A stretch of DNA of 64,000 nucleotides from Trebonia sp963734665 (GCA_963734665.1 CAVTIR010000004.1:496001-560000); one strand, 5' to 3'; positions 1 through 7,813 are shown, numbered from the stretch's first letter. Notes: generated from the sequence alone by a model not told the origin. Numbers and translations: made by a program.

Positions 1-2
1 GG

Positions 3-1208
3 TTCGCGCTGGAGGCCGCCAGATCATCGCTGCCGGGCGCCAGCCTGTTCGACGAAGTGGTACTGGATGGCTGGGCCGGGGCGCTTCGGCTGCTAGCGGC
101 GGCCTTGCCGGACGGCCCGGCGGTCATAGTCTTCGATGAGTTCCCGTGGCTCTGCGGGTCCAGCCCCGATCTTGAGGGCGCGTTGCAAGTCGCCTGGGAT
201 CGGACCTTCGAAGGCGCCCCGGTGCTGTTTATCCTCATCGGCTCGGACATCTCTGTGATGGAGGCGCTCGGCACCTATGAACGGCCGCTGTTCGGCCGAG
301 TAAAAGAGCTGGTGGTCAACCCGTTCGAGCTCGGCGACACCGCGCAGATGATTGCGGTGGACGACCCCGCGGTGGCGATTGACGCCCAGCTTGTCACCGG
401 CGGCTACCCGCGCCTCTGCGCGGAATGGCGCGGTGCCGCGGACACCCAGGCCTTCCTCCGGCGGCAGCTCGGCGACGAGAACTCCGAGCTGATCGACGTT
501 GGGCGTAACGTCCTGGCCGCCGAGTTCCCGCCAGATCTCCAGGTCGCCCGTGTGCTCAGCGCGATAGGTTCGGGGGAGCGCACGTTCAAGGGAATCAGCG
601 CGCGATCCGGAATCGGCGAGCCGCAGCTAGCCCGGTCACTGGAGACGCTTACGACGGTCAAACGGGCGGTCAGCGCCGACCGTCCCGTGTCGCTGAAATC
701 CGGGAACGATCCACGCTATCGCGTCGCGGACTCGTACCTCCGCTTCTGGCTCCGGTTCATCGAGCCGTCCTTGCCGGACATCGCGCGCGGGCGCCCTGAC
801 CTGGCGCTGGCGCGAGTCCGTGAATCCTGGCCGGAGTTCCGAGGCCGTGCCATTGAGCCGATCATCCGGGCGTCGGTTGAGCGACTTGTGCTCGACGACC
901 CGGACCTAGCGGGGACCGGGGTCGTCGGCGGTTACTGGACGAGGAGCACTACCGTCGAGGTCGATCTCGTTGGCGTGGACCGGTGGCCGAATGCGCGCCA
1001 GGTCACGCTGACCGGATCAGTTAAGTGGCGCGAGCAGAGCCCCTTCAACCGGCGCGACCTGGCGGATCTGCTCGAGCAGCGCGCGTCCGTTCCCGGTGCT
1101 GCTGACGCCGTGCTGGTCGGCGTCAGCCGGGCCGGGTTCGCCACAGACGGACTCGACCGGACCTACGGACCCGCGGATCTCGTCGCGGCCTGGCGTACCG
1201 TCAGCTAG
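3..1208 (+). CDS. AAA-family ATP-binding protein, 3' part (DUF234-type C-terminus)
   Basis: The reading frame is open from the window edge, so the N-terminus with the Walker A loop lies upstream and is not visible. The visible part starts in the ATPase core: a Walker B strand ending in FDEFPW, then a sensor-like strand (LFILIGSD). The C-terminal third contains the motif YRVADSYLRFWLRFIEP, typical of the DUF234 tail of archaeal-type/ExeA-like ATPases, followed by a nuclease-like beta-rich end (VEVDLVGVD). These proteins are often mobile or linked to toxin-antitoxin loci, and a small antitoxin follows directly. Substrate unknown. A decayed second copy of its tail lies at 1681-1850. Family call is firm; function is not known. 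Confidence 0.75.
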   Translation, partial: FALEAARSSLPGASLFDEVVLDGWAGALRLLAAALPDGPAVIVFDEFPWLCGSSPDLEGALQVAWDRTFEGAPVLFILIGSDISVMEALGTYERPLFGRVKELVVNPFELGDTAQMIAVDDPAVAIDAQLVTGGYPRLCAEWRGAADTQAFLRRQLGDENSELIDVGRNVLAAEFPPDLQVARVLSAIGSGERTFKGISARSGIGEPQLARSLETLTTVKRAVSADRPVSLKSGNDPRYRVADSYLRFWLRFIEPSLPDIARGRPDLALARVRESWPEFRGRAIEPIIRASVERLVLDDPDLAGTGVVGGYWTRSTTVEVDLVGVDRWPNARQVTLTGSVKWREQSPFNRRDLADLLEQRASVPGAADAVLVGVSRAGFATDGLDRTYGPADLVAAWRTVS

Positions 1209-1216
1209 CCCGTTAC

Positions 1217-1375
1217 CTACCCCAATGACCTTGGGGACCGTGTGACTCTCCAGATAGTCGCCGCGCTGACATCAAGGTCCGGCTCGGAATCGAGCCGGAC
1301 CTTGATGTCGTCGGCGAGCGTCGGATCGTCGGCTAGCCACCAGACCACCACATGCGTATCGAGCAGCAGACTCAC
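1217..1375 (-). pseudogene. Truncated VapC-like PIN-domain toxin
   Basis: A GTG start overlaps the antitoxin stop by 4 bases (GTGA), the usual coupling of antitoxin and toxin genes. The 52 encoded residues begin LLLDTHVVVWWLADDP, the first beta strand of a PIN domain with its first catalytic Asp, and continue to VSAATIWR. The sequence then runs into unrelated residues and a TAG. Normal PIN toxins have about 125-135 residues and further acidic residues, so this copy should be inactive. Just downstream is the intact end of the ATPase gene, so a deletion or insertion probably removed the rest. Confidence 0.7.
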
Positions 1376-1629
1376 GACGTCAATCCGAAATCTTGCGCAA
1401 TTGAGTCGTTGACTTCAGCGGAGTCCCAGTCCGGCGCCAAGACCAGCGTGCCGCGCAGCGAACCGCGCGCCGTCCGGTGCACACGCGGGGAGAGCGGAAC
1501 TACCCTGGCGACCGGCGTTCCCGCGCGGCTGATGATGATCTCTTCGCCATGCTCGACCCGCTCGATGATCCGTGACAGGTTGGTCTTCGCATCGTGGATG
1601 TTGTACTGCGCGTGGTGCTCGAAGGTCAT
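1372..1629 (-). CDS. Type II antitoxin, Phd/YefM family
   Basis: Encodes 85 residues. The N-terminal half (YNIHDAKTNLSRIIERVEHGEEIIISRAG) followed by PVARVVPL is the standard Phd/YefM DNA-binding fold; the C-terminal tail (DWDSAEVNDSIAQDFG) would be the toxin-wrapping segment. An AAGGAGG ribosome site lies 5 bases before the ATG at 1629. It normally neutralises the PIN toxin encoded next and represses its own promoter. Here the toxin is truncated, so the antitoxin is an orphan or acts only as a regulator. Confidence 0.85.
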   Translation of the reverse strand: MTFEHHAQYNIHDAKTNLSRIIERVEHGEEIIISRAGTPVARVVPLSPRVHRTARGSLRGTLVLAPDWDSAEVNDSIAQDFGLTS

Positions 1630-1637
1630 GAATCCTC

Positions 1638-1654
1638 CTTAGCTAATATCTAAG
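1638..1654. promoter_or_regulatory. Inverted repeat before the antitoxin gene (putative operator)
   Basis: CTTAG-7 nt-CTAAG lies immediately upstream of the antitoxin ribosome-binding site and includes an AT-rich TATTAG that could be a -10 box on the minus strand. Phd-type antitoxins commonly bind such short dyads for autoregulation. Inferred from position and symmetry only. Confidence 0.4.
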
Positions 1655-1680
1655 CCCGCATACGGCCTGTCGGCATCTCT

Positions 1681-1850
1681 TCCGCTTCTGGCTCCGGTTT
1701 ATCGAGCCGTCCTTGCCGGACATCGCGCGCGGGCGTCCTGATCTGGCGCTTGTGCGAGTCCGCGAATCATGGCCGGAGTTCCGGGCCGTGCCATCCAGCC
1801 GGGCATCCGGGCGTCGTGCCGCTGACGCCGCGCTGGTCGGCGTCAGCAGG
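1681..1850 (+). pseudogene. Decayed second copy of the ATPase 3' region
   Basis: Bases 1681-1816 match 739-876 (roughly 90% identity with a one-base deletion), and 1817-1850 match 1097-1130, so about 220 bases between the two blocks have been lost. No long frame remains. The duplicate flanks the antitoxin on the side opposite the intact ATPase, so the toxin-antitoxin remnant sits between two copies of the ATPase tail, as left by a tandem duplication or by insertion of a module followed by decay. Confidence 0.8.
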
Positions 1851-1929
1851 TGGGGCCAGGGTGCTCGGGGAGGCTGCCGGGTATAGACCGGACGGCAGGG
1901 CACGGGGGCGGTTTCGCAGGGAGGATGTC

Positions 1930-3045
1930 ATGACCGTTTACGAGATCAGGATCGACAAGAGCAAGACACTGCCCGAGGAGCCTGCCACCGGGCACAACCG
2001 GTGGCACCCGGACATCGCGCCGGTGGTCCACTGCCAGCCCGGGGACGAGGTCGTGATGGAGACCCGGGACGCTCTCGACGGGCAGGCGGGTCCGGGGGTC
2101 ACCGCGGACGCGCTCGCCGCGCCGAACCTGGACGTGGTGCACCCGCTGACCGGGCCGGTGTACGTAGAAGGCGCCGAGCCGGGCGACCTGCTGGCCGTGG
2201 AGATCCTCGACGTCGAACCCGACCGTTACGGGTTCACGGTGCAGATGCCCGGGTTCGGGTTCCTGCGCGATGAGTTCCCCGGGCCGTTCAAGGTGGACTG
2301 GGATATCGCTGACGGGTGGGCGACGTCCGTCGGCCTGCCGGGAGTGCGCATCCCGGGTTCCCCGTTCATGGGGACCATCGGACTTCCGCCCGGCCGCGAG
2401 TTGCTGGCCGCGACCATCGCCAGGGAGCAAGCCCTGCTGGAGCGGGGCGGGCTCGTGTTGCCGCCGTCGTCGGCGGGCGCGGTGCCGGCCGACCCGCGGA
2501 TCGCCGCGGAGGGGCTGCGCACCATCCCGCCCCGCGAGCAGGCCGGGAACGTGGACATCAAGCAGCTCGGCAAGGGCGCGACGCTGCTCATCCCCGTCGG
2601 CACGCAAGGGGCGCTGTTCTCGGCCGGCGACGCGCACTTCGCCCAGGGTGACTGCGAGACCTGCGGCACGGCCATCGAGATGCGCGCCACCCTGCGCGTC
2701 CGCTTCGGGCTGCGCAAGGGCGAGGCGGCGGCAAAGAACATCCGCGACCTCCGGTTCACCAGGACCGACTACTACCTGCCGCCCGAGTTCGCCGCCCCGC
2801 GCCGGTTCTACGCCACCACCGGCATCTCGGTTACCAGGGACGGCGAGAACCGCTCCGAGGACGTGACCCTCGCCGCCCGCAATGCCCTGCTCAACATGAT
2901 CGACCACCTGACAGAACGCGGCTGGACCCGGCAACAGGCCTACGCCATCTGCAGCGTGGCAGTCGACCTGAAGATCAGCCAGGTCGCGGACGCCCCGAAC
3001 ATGCTGGTGTCCGCGTTCCTCCCTGAAGACATCTTCGTCAGCTGA
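1930..3045 (+). CDS. Acetamidase/formamidase family amidase (FmdA/AmdA)
   Basis: 371 residues, close to the usual formamidase length. The enzyme family hydrolyses short amides such as formamide and acetamide to the acid and ammonia. Recognisable blocks are the N-terminal RWHPDIAPVVHCQPGDEV, the GPVYVEGAEPGDLLAVEI strand-turn, GTQGALFSAGDAHFAQGDCE and the C-terminal MLVSAFLPEDIF. ATG 1930 was chosen over an upstream frame extension because homology begins at MTVYEIRIDKS; a GGGAGGATGTC stretch precedes it. It stands alone between the ATPase remnant and a UPF0145 gene. Exact substrate cannot be read from sequence. Confidence 0.88.
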   Translation: MTVYEIRIDKSKTLPEEPATGHNRWHPDIAPVVHCQPGDEVVMETRDALDGQAGPGVTADALAAPNLDVVHPLTGPVYVEGAEPGDLLAVEILDVEPDRYGFTVQMPGFGFLRDEFPGPFKVDWDIADGWATSVGLPGVRIPGSPFMGTIGLPPGRELLAATIAREQALLERGGLVLPPSSAGAVPADPRIAAEGLRTIPPREQAGNVDIKQLGKGATLLIPVGTQGALFSAGDAHFAQGDCETCGTAIEMRATLRVRFGLRKGEAAAKNIRDLRFTRTDYYLPPEFAAPRRFYATTGISVTRDGENRSEDVTLAARNALLNMIDHLTERGWTRQQAYAICSVAVDLKISQVADAPNMLVSAFLPEDIFVS

Positions 3046-3170
3046 CCGGCACCATGACCGGGCAATTTCGCGGGGCGCTCACGGTCTTACTTGTTGAGAA
3101 CTGCGCGGGTACGTTAACCATGGCGTTTACCTGAGGCACACTGCGGCGATACAGCCCTTGGAGGTGTGGC

Positions 3171-3491
3171 GTGCTGATCTCGACGATGAACGACATCCCC
3201 GGTTATGAGGTAACCGAGGTCCTGGGCGAGGTGTTCGGCCTGACGGTGCGGAGCCGCAACATTGGTTCTCAGTTCGGTGCGGCCTTCAAGTCGATGGCCG
3301 GCGGTGAACTGCGGGGAATGACGAAGAACCTGATCGACAGTCGCAACGAGGTGATCGAGCGGATGACGCAGGAGGCGCAGGCCCGGGGCGGCGACGCCGT
3401 CCTGTCGATGCGCTTCGACACCTCGGAAATGGGCGGGAACTGGACGGAGATCTGCGCCTACGGCACCGCGGTCAAGATCCAGAAGATATAA
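3171..3491 (+). CDS. YbjQ/UPF0145 family protein
   Basis: 106 residues matching the YbjQ family: an N-terminal PGYEVTEVLGEVFGLTVRSRNIG strand region, a central helix of charged residues around the segment ARGGDAVLSMRFDTSE, and a beta-strand end. The start is GTG at 3171 behind GGAGGTGTG. Members form small multimeric rings of unknown function and are sometimes linked to heavy-metal or envelope stress. No operon partner: 125 bases separate it from the upstream gene and 150 from the downstream gene. Confidence 0.85.
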   Translation: MLISTMNDIPGYEVTEVLGEVFGLTVRSRNIGSQFGAAFKSMAGGELRGMTKNLIDSRNEVIERMTQEAQARGGDAVLSMRFDTSEMGGNWTEICAYGTAVKIQKI

Positions 3492-3645
3492 GTGCTGCTC
3501 CGCTGACTAGGCGGTAATTCAGGCTGGCGAACGGCGCATTCCCACCTCGGCCTGTGCAGCAAGGTGAGACGAGCCGAGTGAGCGAAGACCTAGAAGATTC
3601 TCTTCAGGATCGAGCCACAAGCTGATGCCACCCTGGAGGAACCCG

Positions 3646-4656
3646 ATGCGAACAGGCAGCGGCCAAGCCGACGACCCTCCAGCAGCTGGCCAGCAGGCCG
3701 AGCCGGCTGTCAGTCCGCCGTTCGCTACCACCCGGTTGGTCGCTTGGCATGGCGATCTCACGGCTTGGCTCGACCGGCTCGGCTGGCTCCGAACTCTGAG
3801 CGACCAGCTGACCGCCGTGCTGGGGCCAGTGCGCGAACGGCATCAGGACAGCCTGGTCGTTGAGCTGCTGCACGGCGGCCGATGGGTCGGCCACCCGCTG
3901 CACCCGGCCCTTAGCGACCTGCCGGTCGGGCTGTGGGCAGGCGTCGTGGTGCTGGACGCTATGGACCGCGACCCGGCTCCTCGGCGCGGAATCGACGCCG
4001 CGGGTAAGCTCAGCGCGGCCGGCATCCTCGCCGCGGGCGCTACCGTCTTGACCGGCCTGAACGACTGGACCGTCAGTAACGATCAGGACCGCCGCGTCGG
4101 ACTCTTCCATGGCCTCCTCAACATGGTGGGCCTTGGGCTGCAAGGTGCTTCCCTCGGCACCCGCATGGCCGGCCACCGTGGCACGGCACGCGCTTTGGGC
4201 GTGGCCAGCCTCACGGTCACGGCCACGGCGGGTTACCTCGGCGGTCATCTGGTCTTCACCAAAGGTGTGATGGTCAGCCGGGTGGCGTGGGCAGTCGAGC
4301 CACGGCGGTGGACCCGCGCGCTGCAGGATGCTGACCTGATGGACGACTCGCCGACCGCCGTCGAGGCCGGGGGGCGTCAGATCATGCTGTACCGACACCA
4401 TGGCCGTCTCTACGCCATCGACAACGTCTGCAGCCACGCCGGTGGCCTGCTCAGCCGTGGCCCAGTCGCAGACCTGACTGTGACGTGCCCGCTGCACGGG
4501 TCCCGCTTCGCGCTCGCCAGCGGCTGCGTCAGCCGTGGACCGGCTAGCCAGCCGCAACCCGTGCTGCCTACCCGGATCCGTAACGGCTGGATCGAGGTGC
4601 GCGGCAGCCAGCCGGCACCCGGGCGGCGGCCCGCAAGTGGAAGGACACAGCCATGA
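3646..4656 (+). CDS. DUF2231 membrane protein fused to a Rieske [2Fe-2S] domain
   Basis: 336 residues. The first two thirds form a DUF2231 membrane region, with GHPLHPALSDLPVGLW typical of the family and several hydrophobic helices. The last ~100 residues are a Rieske domain with both ligand pairs: CSHAGG (Cys-x-His) and CPLHGSRF (Cys-x2-His). Likely an inner-membrane electron-transfer protein. ATG 3646 is preferred over ATG 3625 because GGAGGA sits 5 bases before it. The stop overlaps the next gene, another Rieske protein, by ATGA, so the two are probably translated together and may pass electrons to one oxygenase or reductase. Confidence 0.82.
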   Translation: MRTGSGQADDPPAAGQQAEPAVSPPFATTRLVAWHGDLTAWLDRLGWLRTLSDQLTAVLGPVRERHQDSLVVELLHGGRWVGHPLHPALSDLPVGLWAGVVVLDAMDRDPAPRRGIDAAGKLSAAGILAAGATVLTGLNDWTVSNDQDRRVGLFHGLLNMVGLGLQGASLGTRMAGHRGTARALGVASLTVTATAGYLGGHLVFTKGVMVSRVAWAVEPRRWTRALQDADLMDDSPTAVEAGGRQIMLYRHHGRLYAIDNVCSHAGGLLSRGPVADLTVTCPLHGSRFALASGCVSRGPASQPQPVLPTRIRNGWIEVRGSQPAPGRRPASGRTQP

Positions 4657-5027
4657 CATTCGTAATCGTCGCGAACCTCGACGACCTAGAGGTCGGCGAC
4701 ACCATGCTCGTTGACGACCTGCGCGAACCGGTCTGCCTCATCCGCCTTGATGACGACGATGTCAGGGCGATCCACAACACCTGCACCCACCAGCAGCAAC
4801 CCCTGCACGAGGGCACCCTCCAGGACGATGACACGCTGGTCTGCGCCGCCCACGCATCACGCTACGACCTGACCACCGGCGAGGCCGTCGGGGTGTTCGC
4901 CTGCGGCCCCATCCCGGTTTATGCATGCAAGATCGAAGACGACGCCATTCTCGTCGACATTGACCAGCAGCTGAACGACGCGCCCATCCCTCGTCATCCA
5001 GCATCCGGGACGTCGGGCGCGCGCTAG
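4653..5027 (+). CDS. Rieske [2Fe-2S] ferredoxin-like protein
   Basis: 124 residues resembling the soluble Rieske ferredoxins of aromatic-ring dioxygenases (BphF type). Ligands are visible as CTHQQQPL and CAAHASRY, spaced as in the family. The start overlaps the previous stop (ATGA). The acidic N-terminus (DLDDLEVGD) and C-terminal DAILVDI strand fit the fold. No oxygenase alpha subunit or reductase lies nearby, so the partner is probably the membrane-bound Rieske protein encoded just upstream. Confidence 0.85.
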   Translation: MTFVIVANLDDLEVGDTMLVDDLREPVCLIRLDDDDVRAIHNTCTHQQQPLHEGTLQDDDTLVCAAHASRYDLTTGEAVGVFACGPIPVYACKIEDDAILVDIDQQLNDAPIPRHPASGTSGAR

Positions 5028-5304
5028 CGCCGGGAGCGTCGTAAGGGCTGGGCACGATGGCTAATGCCAGCATGGGTGCGGGGAACGGCTCCTCCCGATC
5101 CCATGCTTGCCCCTCCGGGTGGTCTTTGCTGGCGATTCTGACGGCGGCTACCCCCTGGCCGCATCACTCGATCGGGCCATGTCTTTGGCCAAGCGGGAGT
5201 GGCTGCGGGAACGGGTTCCGCGGGTGTGCTCGTGGCTGTCTGGCGTGTGCTGTGCGGGTGGCGGCTCGGTCGGCGTGCCGGGGTGGTGGGGGCGCCCCGG
5301 CCAT

Positions 5305-5523
5305 CTTGGTCAGGTGGATCCGCCGAACGCCCAGCCGCCCGAGCCGGCCGCGTACCCGCGCCGCATCCCAGCTGGCGCTGGCCTGCGCGTTGATCGCCAC
5401 GGCACGATCGAGCGAGCGAATTGCGTCAGCGGTGGCGCCTGCGAAGGCCTGCAAGCGCCCGAGATCTTCGAGCGCCGACGCCCTTGCCAGCGGGCGTGGC
5501 CCAGCGCGCTTGCCGCCTGATCC
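5305..5523 (-). pseudogene. Remnant of a large LuxR-type (LAL/MalT-like) regulator
   Basis: An uninterrupted stretch of about 73 codons without its own start reads RPLARASALEDLGRLQAFAG followed by a segment ending SWDAARVRGRLGRLGVRR. This matches the last tetratricopeptide-like helices that precede the C-terminal HTH in actinobacterial LuxR (LAL) regulators. The HTH and the large ATPase part are missing and a stop precedes the fragment. The rest of 5028-5685 holds only unconvincing overlapping frames on both strands. Confidence 0.55.
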
Positions 5524-5685
5524 TCAGGGCTGACCACGGACGGCCGGAGCGCATCCGCCGCCCGGCGTCAATAAGAGATGGCTCGTTCAGGTGATCCCGT
5601 GACGACCTGCAGGACGAACAATCTCCACAGAGAGATCAAGCCGGTCCGGTTACCTCAGGACCGAGACGACAGGAAGGAATGCGTC

Positions 5686-6369
5686 ATGTCGCAGACCAAG
5701 CCGAGCATCGTGTTCGCCCACGGGATCTGGGCCGATGGCTCGTGCTTCAACAAAGTAATCCCTACGCTTCAGGCGGAAGGCTACGAGGTGATTGCCGCGC
5801 AGTACGGTCTCGACTCCAACGTCGAGGACGTCGCCGCGACGCTGCGCACGCTGGGGCGGGTCAGCAGCCCGGCCATCCTCGTGGGCCACTCCTACGGCGG
5901 GAGCGTCATCACGGCCGCAGGCACCGACGACCGCGTCGTCGGGCTGGTCTACATCTGCGCGCTCGGCCCGGACGAGACCGAGACATCGCAGGGGCAGCAG
6001 GACAAGTTCCCCCAGACAGATGTCTTCAAGCAAATCGAAGTCGCCGACGGACGCGTCTGGATGCTCCCGTCGGGCGCCCAGTACTTCTGCGGCGACCTGT
6101 CCGAGGCGGACCAGAAGCTGGTCTATGCGACCCACTTCGCGCCGGCCGCGGACCTGTTCCTGCACAACGCCCCGGGCGTCGCGTGGCGGACCAAGCCGAG
6201 CTGGGCCATCGTGGGCACGAACGACCACACCGTCCACCCCGACCTGGAGCGCGCCTCGGCCAAGCGCATGGGCGCCACCACCTACGAGGTCGACAGCAGC
6301 CACGTCCCCATGCTCTCCCACCCCAGCTTCGTCCTCGACGTCATTCGGGACGCCGTAGCAGGCGTCTGA
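5686..6369 (+). CDS. Alpha/beta-fold hydrolase
   Basis: 227 residues with a complete hydrolase triad: nucleophile elbow GHSYGG (Ser69), an acid in GTNDHTVHPD, and a His in SSHVPMLSHP. The N-terminal AHGIWADGS gives the oxyanion loop. AGGAAGG lies 8 bases before ATG 5686, and homology starts there, so a longer in-frame extension to 5578 is not used. The family includes salicylate-esterase-like and AB hydrolases often induced with oxidative-stress genes; the substrate cannot be assigned. A strong terminator hairpin follows at 6390. Confidence 0.85.
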   Translation: MSQTKPSIVFAHGIWADGSCFNKVIPTLQAEGYEVIAAQYGLDSNVEDVAATLRTLGRVSSPAILVGHSYGGSVITAAGTDDRVVGLVYICALGPDETETSQGQQDKFPQTDVFKQIEVADGRVWMLPSGAQYFCGDLSEADQKLVYATHFAPAADLFLHNAPGVAWRTKPSWAIVGTNDHTVHPDLERASAKRMGATTYEVDSSHVPMLSHPSFVLDVIRDAVAGV

Positions 6370-6389
6370 GCCCGCAACCTTTCCGGGCC

Positions 6390-6415
6390 CCTGCTCCCCG
6401 ATCGCGGGGAGCAGG
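6390..6415 (+). terminator. Terminator-like hairpin after the hydrolase gene
   Basis: CCTGCTCCCC and GGGGAGCAGG form a perfect 10-bp stem around a 6-base loop, 21 bases after the hydrolase stop. There is no T run, as is common in actinobacteria. Confidence 0.7.
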
Positions 6416-6448
6416 ATCGGAAAGAGCAAGGTCACAAAGGAGAAGCCG

Positions 6449-6590
6449 GTGGCATCCGAGCAAGTCTCGACATACCCGTCCGCACGGCCACCATCTTGAG
6501 CGGAACGGAACCTGGCCCGGGTGGTCACAGCCGAGGCGGCCGGCACCTTCGTACTGGTCCTGGCCATCAGGAGGCGCCAGCCGGGGCCGC
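6449..6590 (+). pseudogene. Possible N-terminal remnant of a MIP/aquaporin gene
   Basis: After an AAAGGAG site, a GTG opens a frame of 16 codons ending in TGA. The same frame continues past the TGA as LARVVTAEAAGTFVLVLAI, which resembles the first membrane helix of MIP channels (pattern AE-x2-GTF-x-LVL). The rest of the channel, including both NPA motifs, is missing. It ends against the convergent LLM oxidoreductase gene. I read it as a truncated gene with a nonsense codon. The match is short, so confidence is low. Confidence 0.35.
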
Positions 6591-6596
6591 GGGTGG

Positions 6597-7595
6597 TCAG
6601 GCCAGCGCGGGGATGATCTCGTCGCCGTAGGCGTCCAGGGTGGCTTCCTCGTCGTCGTGCATCAGGTAGAGCGCGAACTGGTCGGCGCCGATGCCTGCCA
6701 GGTCCCGGAGCCGCTCGATGTGCGCCGAAGCCGGGCCGAGCAGGCAGAACCGGTCCACGATCTCGTCGGGGACGAAGTCGGTCGTCGGGTTGCCCGCCCG
6801 GCCGTGTTGCGAGTAGTCGTAGGCCTGCCGTCGTCCTGCGATGTAGTCGGTCAGCGCCCGTGGCACCGGCCCGTCAGTGCCGTAGCGCTCGACCAGGTCC
6901 GCCACGTGGTTGCCCACCATTCCGCCGAACCAGCGCAGCTGTTCCCGCTGGTGCGCCAGGTCGTCCCCGACATAGGCCGGCGCGGCGACGCACATGGTGA
7001 TCGACGACGGGTCGCGACCCGCCTCGGCCGCCGCCGCACGCACCGCCCCGAAGGTCCAGCGGGCGATGTCCGGGTCGGCGGTCTGCAGGATGAATCCGTC
7101 AGCCTGCTCACCGACCAACCGCAGCGCTTTCGGGCCGTAGGCAGCCATCCAGACCGGCAGCGAGCCGTGCCGGACCCACGGGATGCGCAGCGGCTGCCCG
7201 TGGTGGATTACCTCGCGCCCTTCGGCCAGGCCCTTGATGACCGACATCGCCGACGACAGAGTGGCCAGCGTGACCGGCGCCTGGCCGATGTACCGGCGTG
7301 CCGAGTCGCCGCGGCCGATGCCGCAGATCGTCCGGTTGCCGTAGGTGTCGTTCAGCGTCGCGAACATGGACGCGATCACCGACCAGTCCCGTGTTCCCGG
7401 GTTGGTCACCATCGGCCCGACGGTCAGCATGGACGTCTCGGCGAGGATCCGCGGGTACAGCACGAACGCCTCCTGCCAGAGCACATGCGAGTCGAACGTC
7501 CAGCCGTAACCGAAGCCTGCCGCCTCGGCCCGCTTCATCATCGACACGACCGCGGTGGCCGGCGGATTCGGCTGCAGTACTACCCCGAACTCCAT
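6597..7595 (-). CDS. LLM-class (F420-dependent type) oxidoreductase
   Basis: 332 residues of the luciferase-like monooxygenase fold: N-terminal MEFGVVLQPNPP strand, MMKRAEAAGFGYGWTFDSHV, the TNPGTRDWSVIASMFATLND region, and GIGRGDSARR followed by a helix, typical of the F420-binding branch. ATG 7595 was chosen because GGGAGGGG lies just upstream and homology begins there. It is the distal gene on the same strand as the dihydropyrimidinase/amidohydrolase pair but is separated from it by a hairpin and a repeat array. In pyrimidine-degradation clusters such an enzyme could act on the pyrimidine ring; that role is inference. Confidence 0.8.
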   Translation of the reverse strand: MEFGVVLQPNPPATAVVSMMKRAEAAGFGYGWTFDSHVLWQEAFVLYPRILAETSMLTVGPMVTNPGTRDWSVIASMFATLNDTYGNRTICGIGRGDSARRYIGQAPVTLATLSSAMSVIKGLAEGREVIHHGQPLRIPWVRHGSLPVWMAAYGPKALRLVGEQADGFILQTADPDIARWTFGAVRAAAAEAGRDPSSITMCVAAPAYVGDDLAHQREQLRWFGGMVGNHVADLVERYGTDGPVPRALTDYIAGRRQAYDYSQHGRAGNPTTDFVPDEIVDRFCLLGPASAHIERLRDLAGIGADQFALYLMHDDEEATLDAYGDEIIPALA

Positions 7596-7653
7596 AACCC
7601 CTCCCAAATCGCCCCGCCTACAGCTCTCCCGCCCCTGCCGGCAGTGAGCCAAG

Positions 7654-7691
7654 TGCGTATTTGGGCTCACTCTTAGCAGCCCAAATACGCA
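7654..7691 (-). terminator. Strong hairpin downstream of the dihydropyrimidinase gene
   Basis: TGCGTATTTGGGCT and AGCCCAAATACGCA give a perfect 14-bp stem with a 10-base loop. On the minus strand it follows the dihydropyrimidinase stop by about 120 bases and precedes the LLM gene by about 60, so it may terminate or attenuate read-through between them. Confidence 0.6.
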
Positions 7692-7696
7692 TTCGG

Positions 7697-7780
7697 CTCG
7701 CCAGGCAAGCCTGGGAACTCGCCAGGCAAGCCTGGGAACTCGCCAGGCAAGCCTGGGAACTCGCCAGGCAAGCCTGGCAA
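7697..7780. repeat. Four tandem 21-bp repeats, each with a 14-bp palindrome
   Basis: Units start at 7697, 7718, 7739 and 7760 and are identical except for one base in the last. Each contains the dyad CCAGGC-AA-GCCTGG. The 21-bp period places all four dyads on the same face of the helix. The array lies between the dihydropyrimidinase stop and the LLM oxidoreductase gene. It could be a multi-site operator for the LLM promoter or a hairpin array in RNA. There are no spacers of unique sequence, so it is not a CRISPR. Confidence 0.9.
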
Positions 7781-7813
7781 ATGGCGTGGCTGGGCGGTGG
7801 AACCAGCATCCGT

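Noticed and set aside
5057..5533. 158-codon plus-strand frame
   Set aside because: No recognisable domain; the minus strand in the same place carries a LuxR-type remnant.
5679..7676. 665-codon plus-strand frame across the hydrolase and LLM genes
   Set aside because: Arg-rich shadow frame overlapping two well-supported genes on either strand.
7697..7780. CRISPR array
   Set aside because: Repeats are directly tandem with no unique spacers and no cas genes nearby; the 53-bp repeats at 44930 fail for the same reason.
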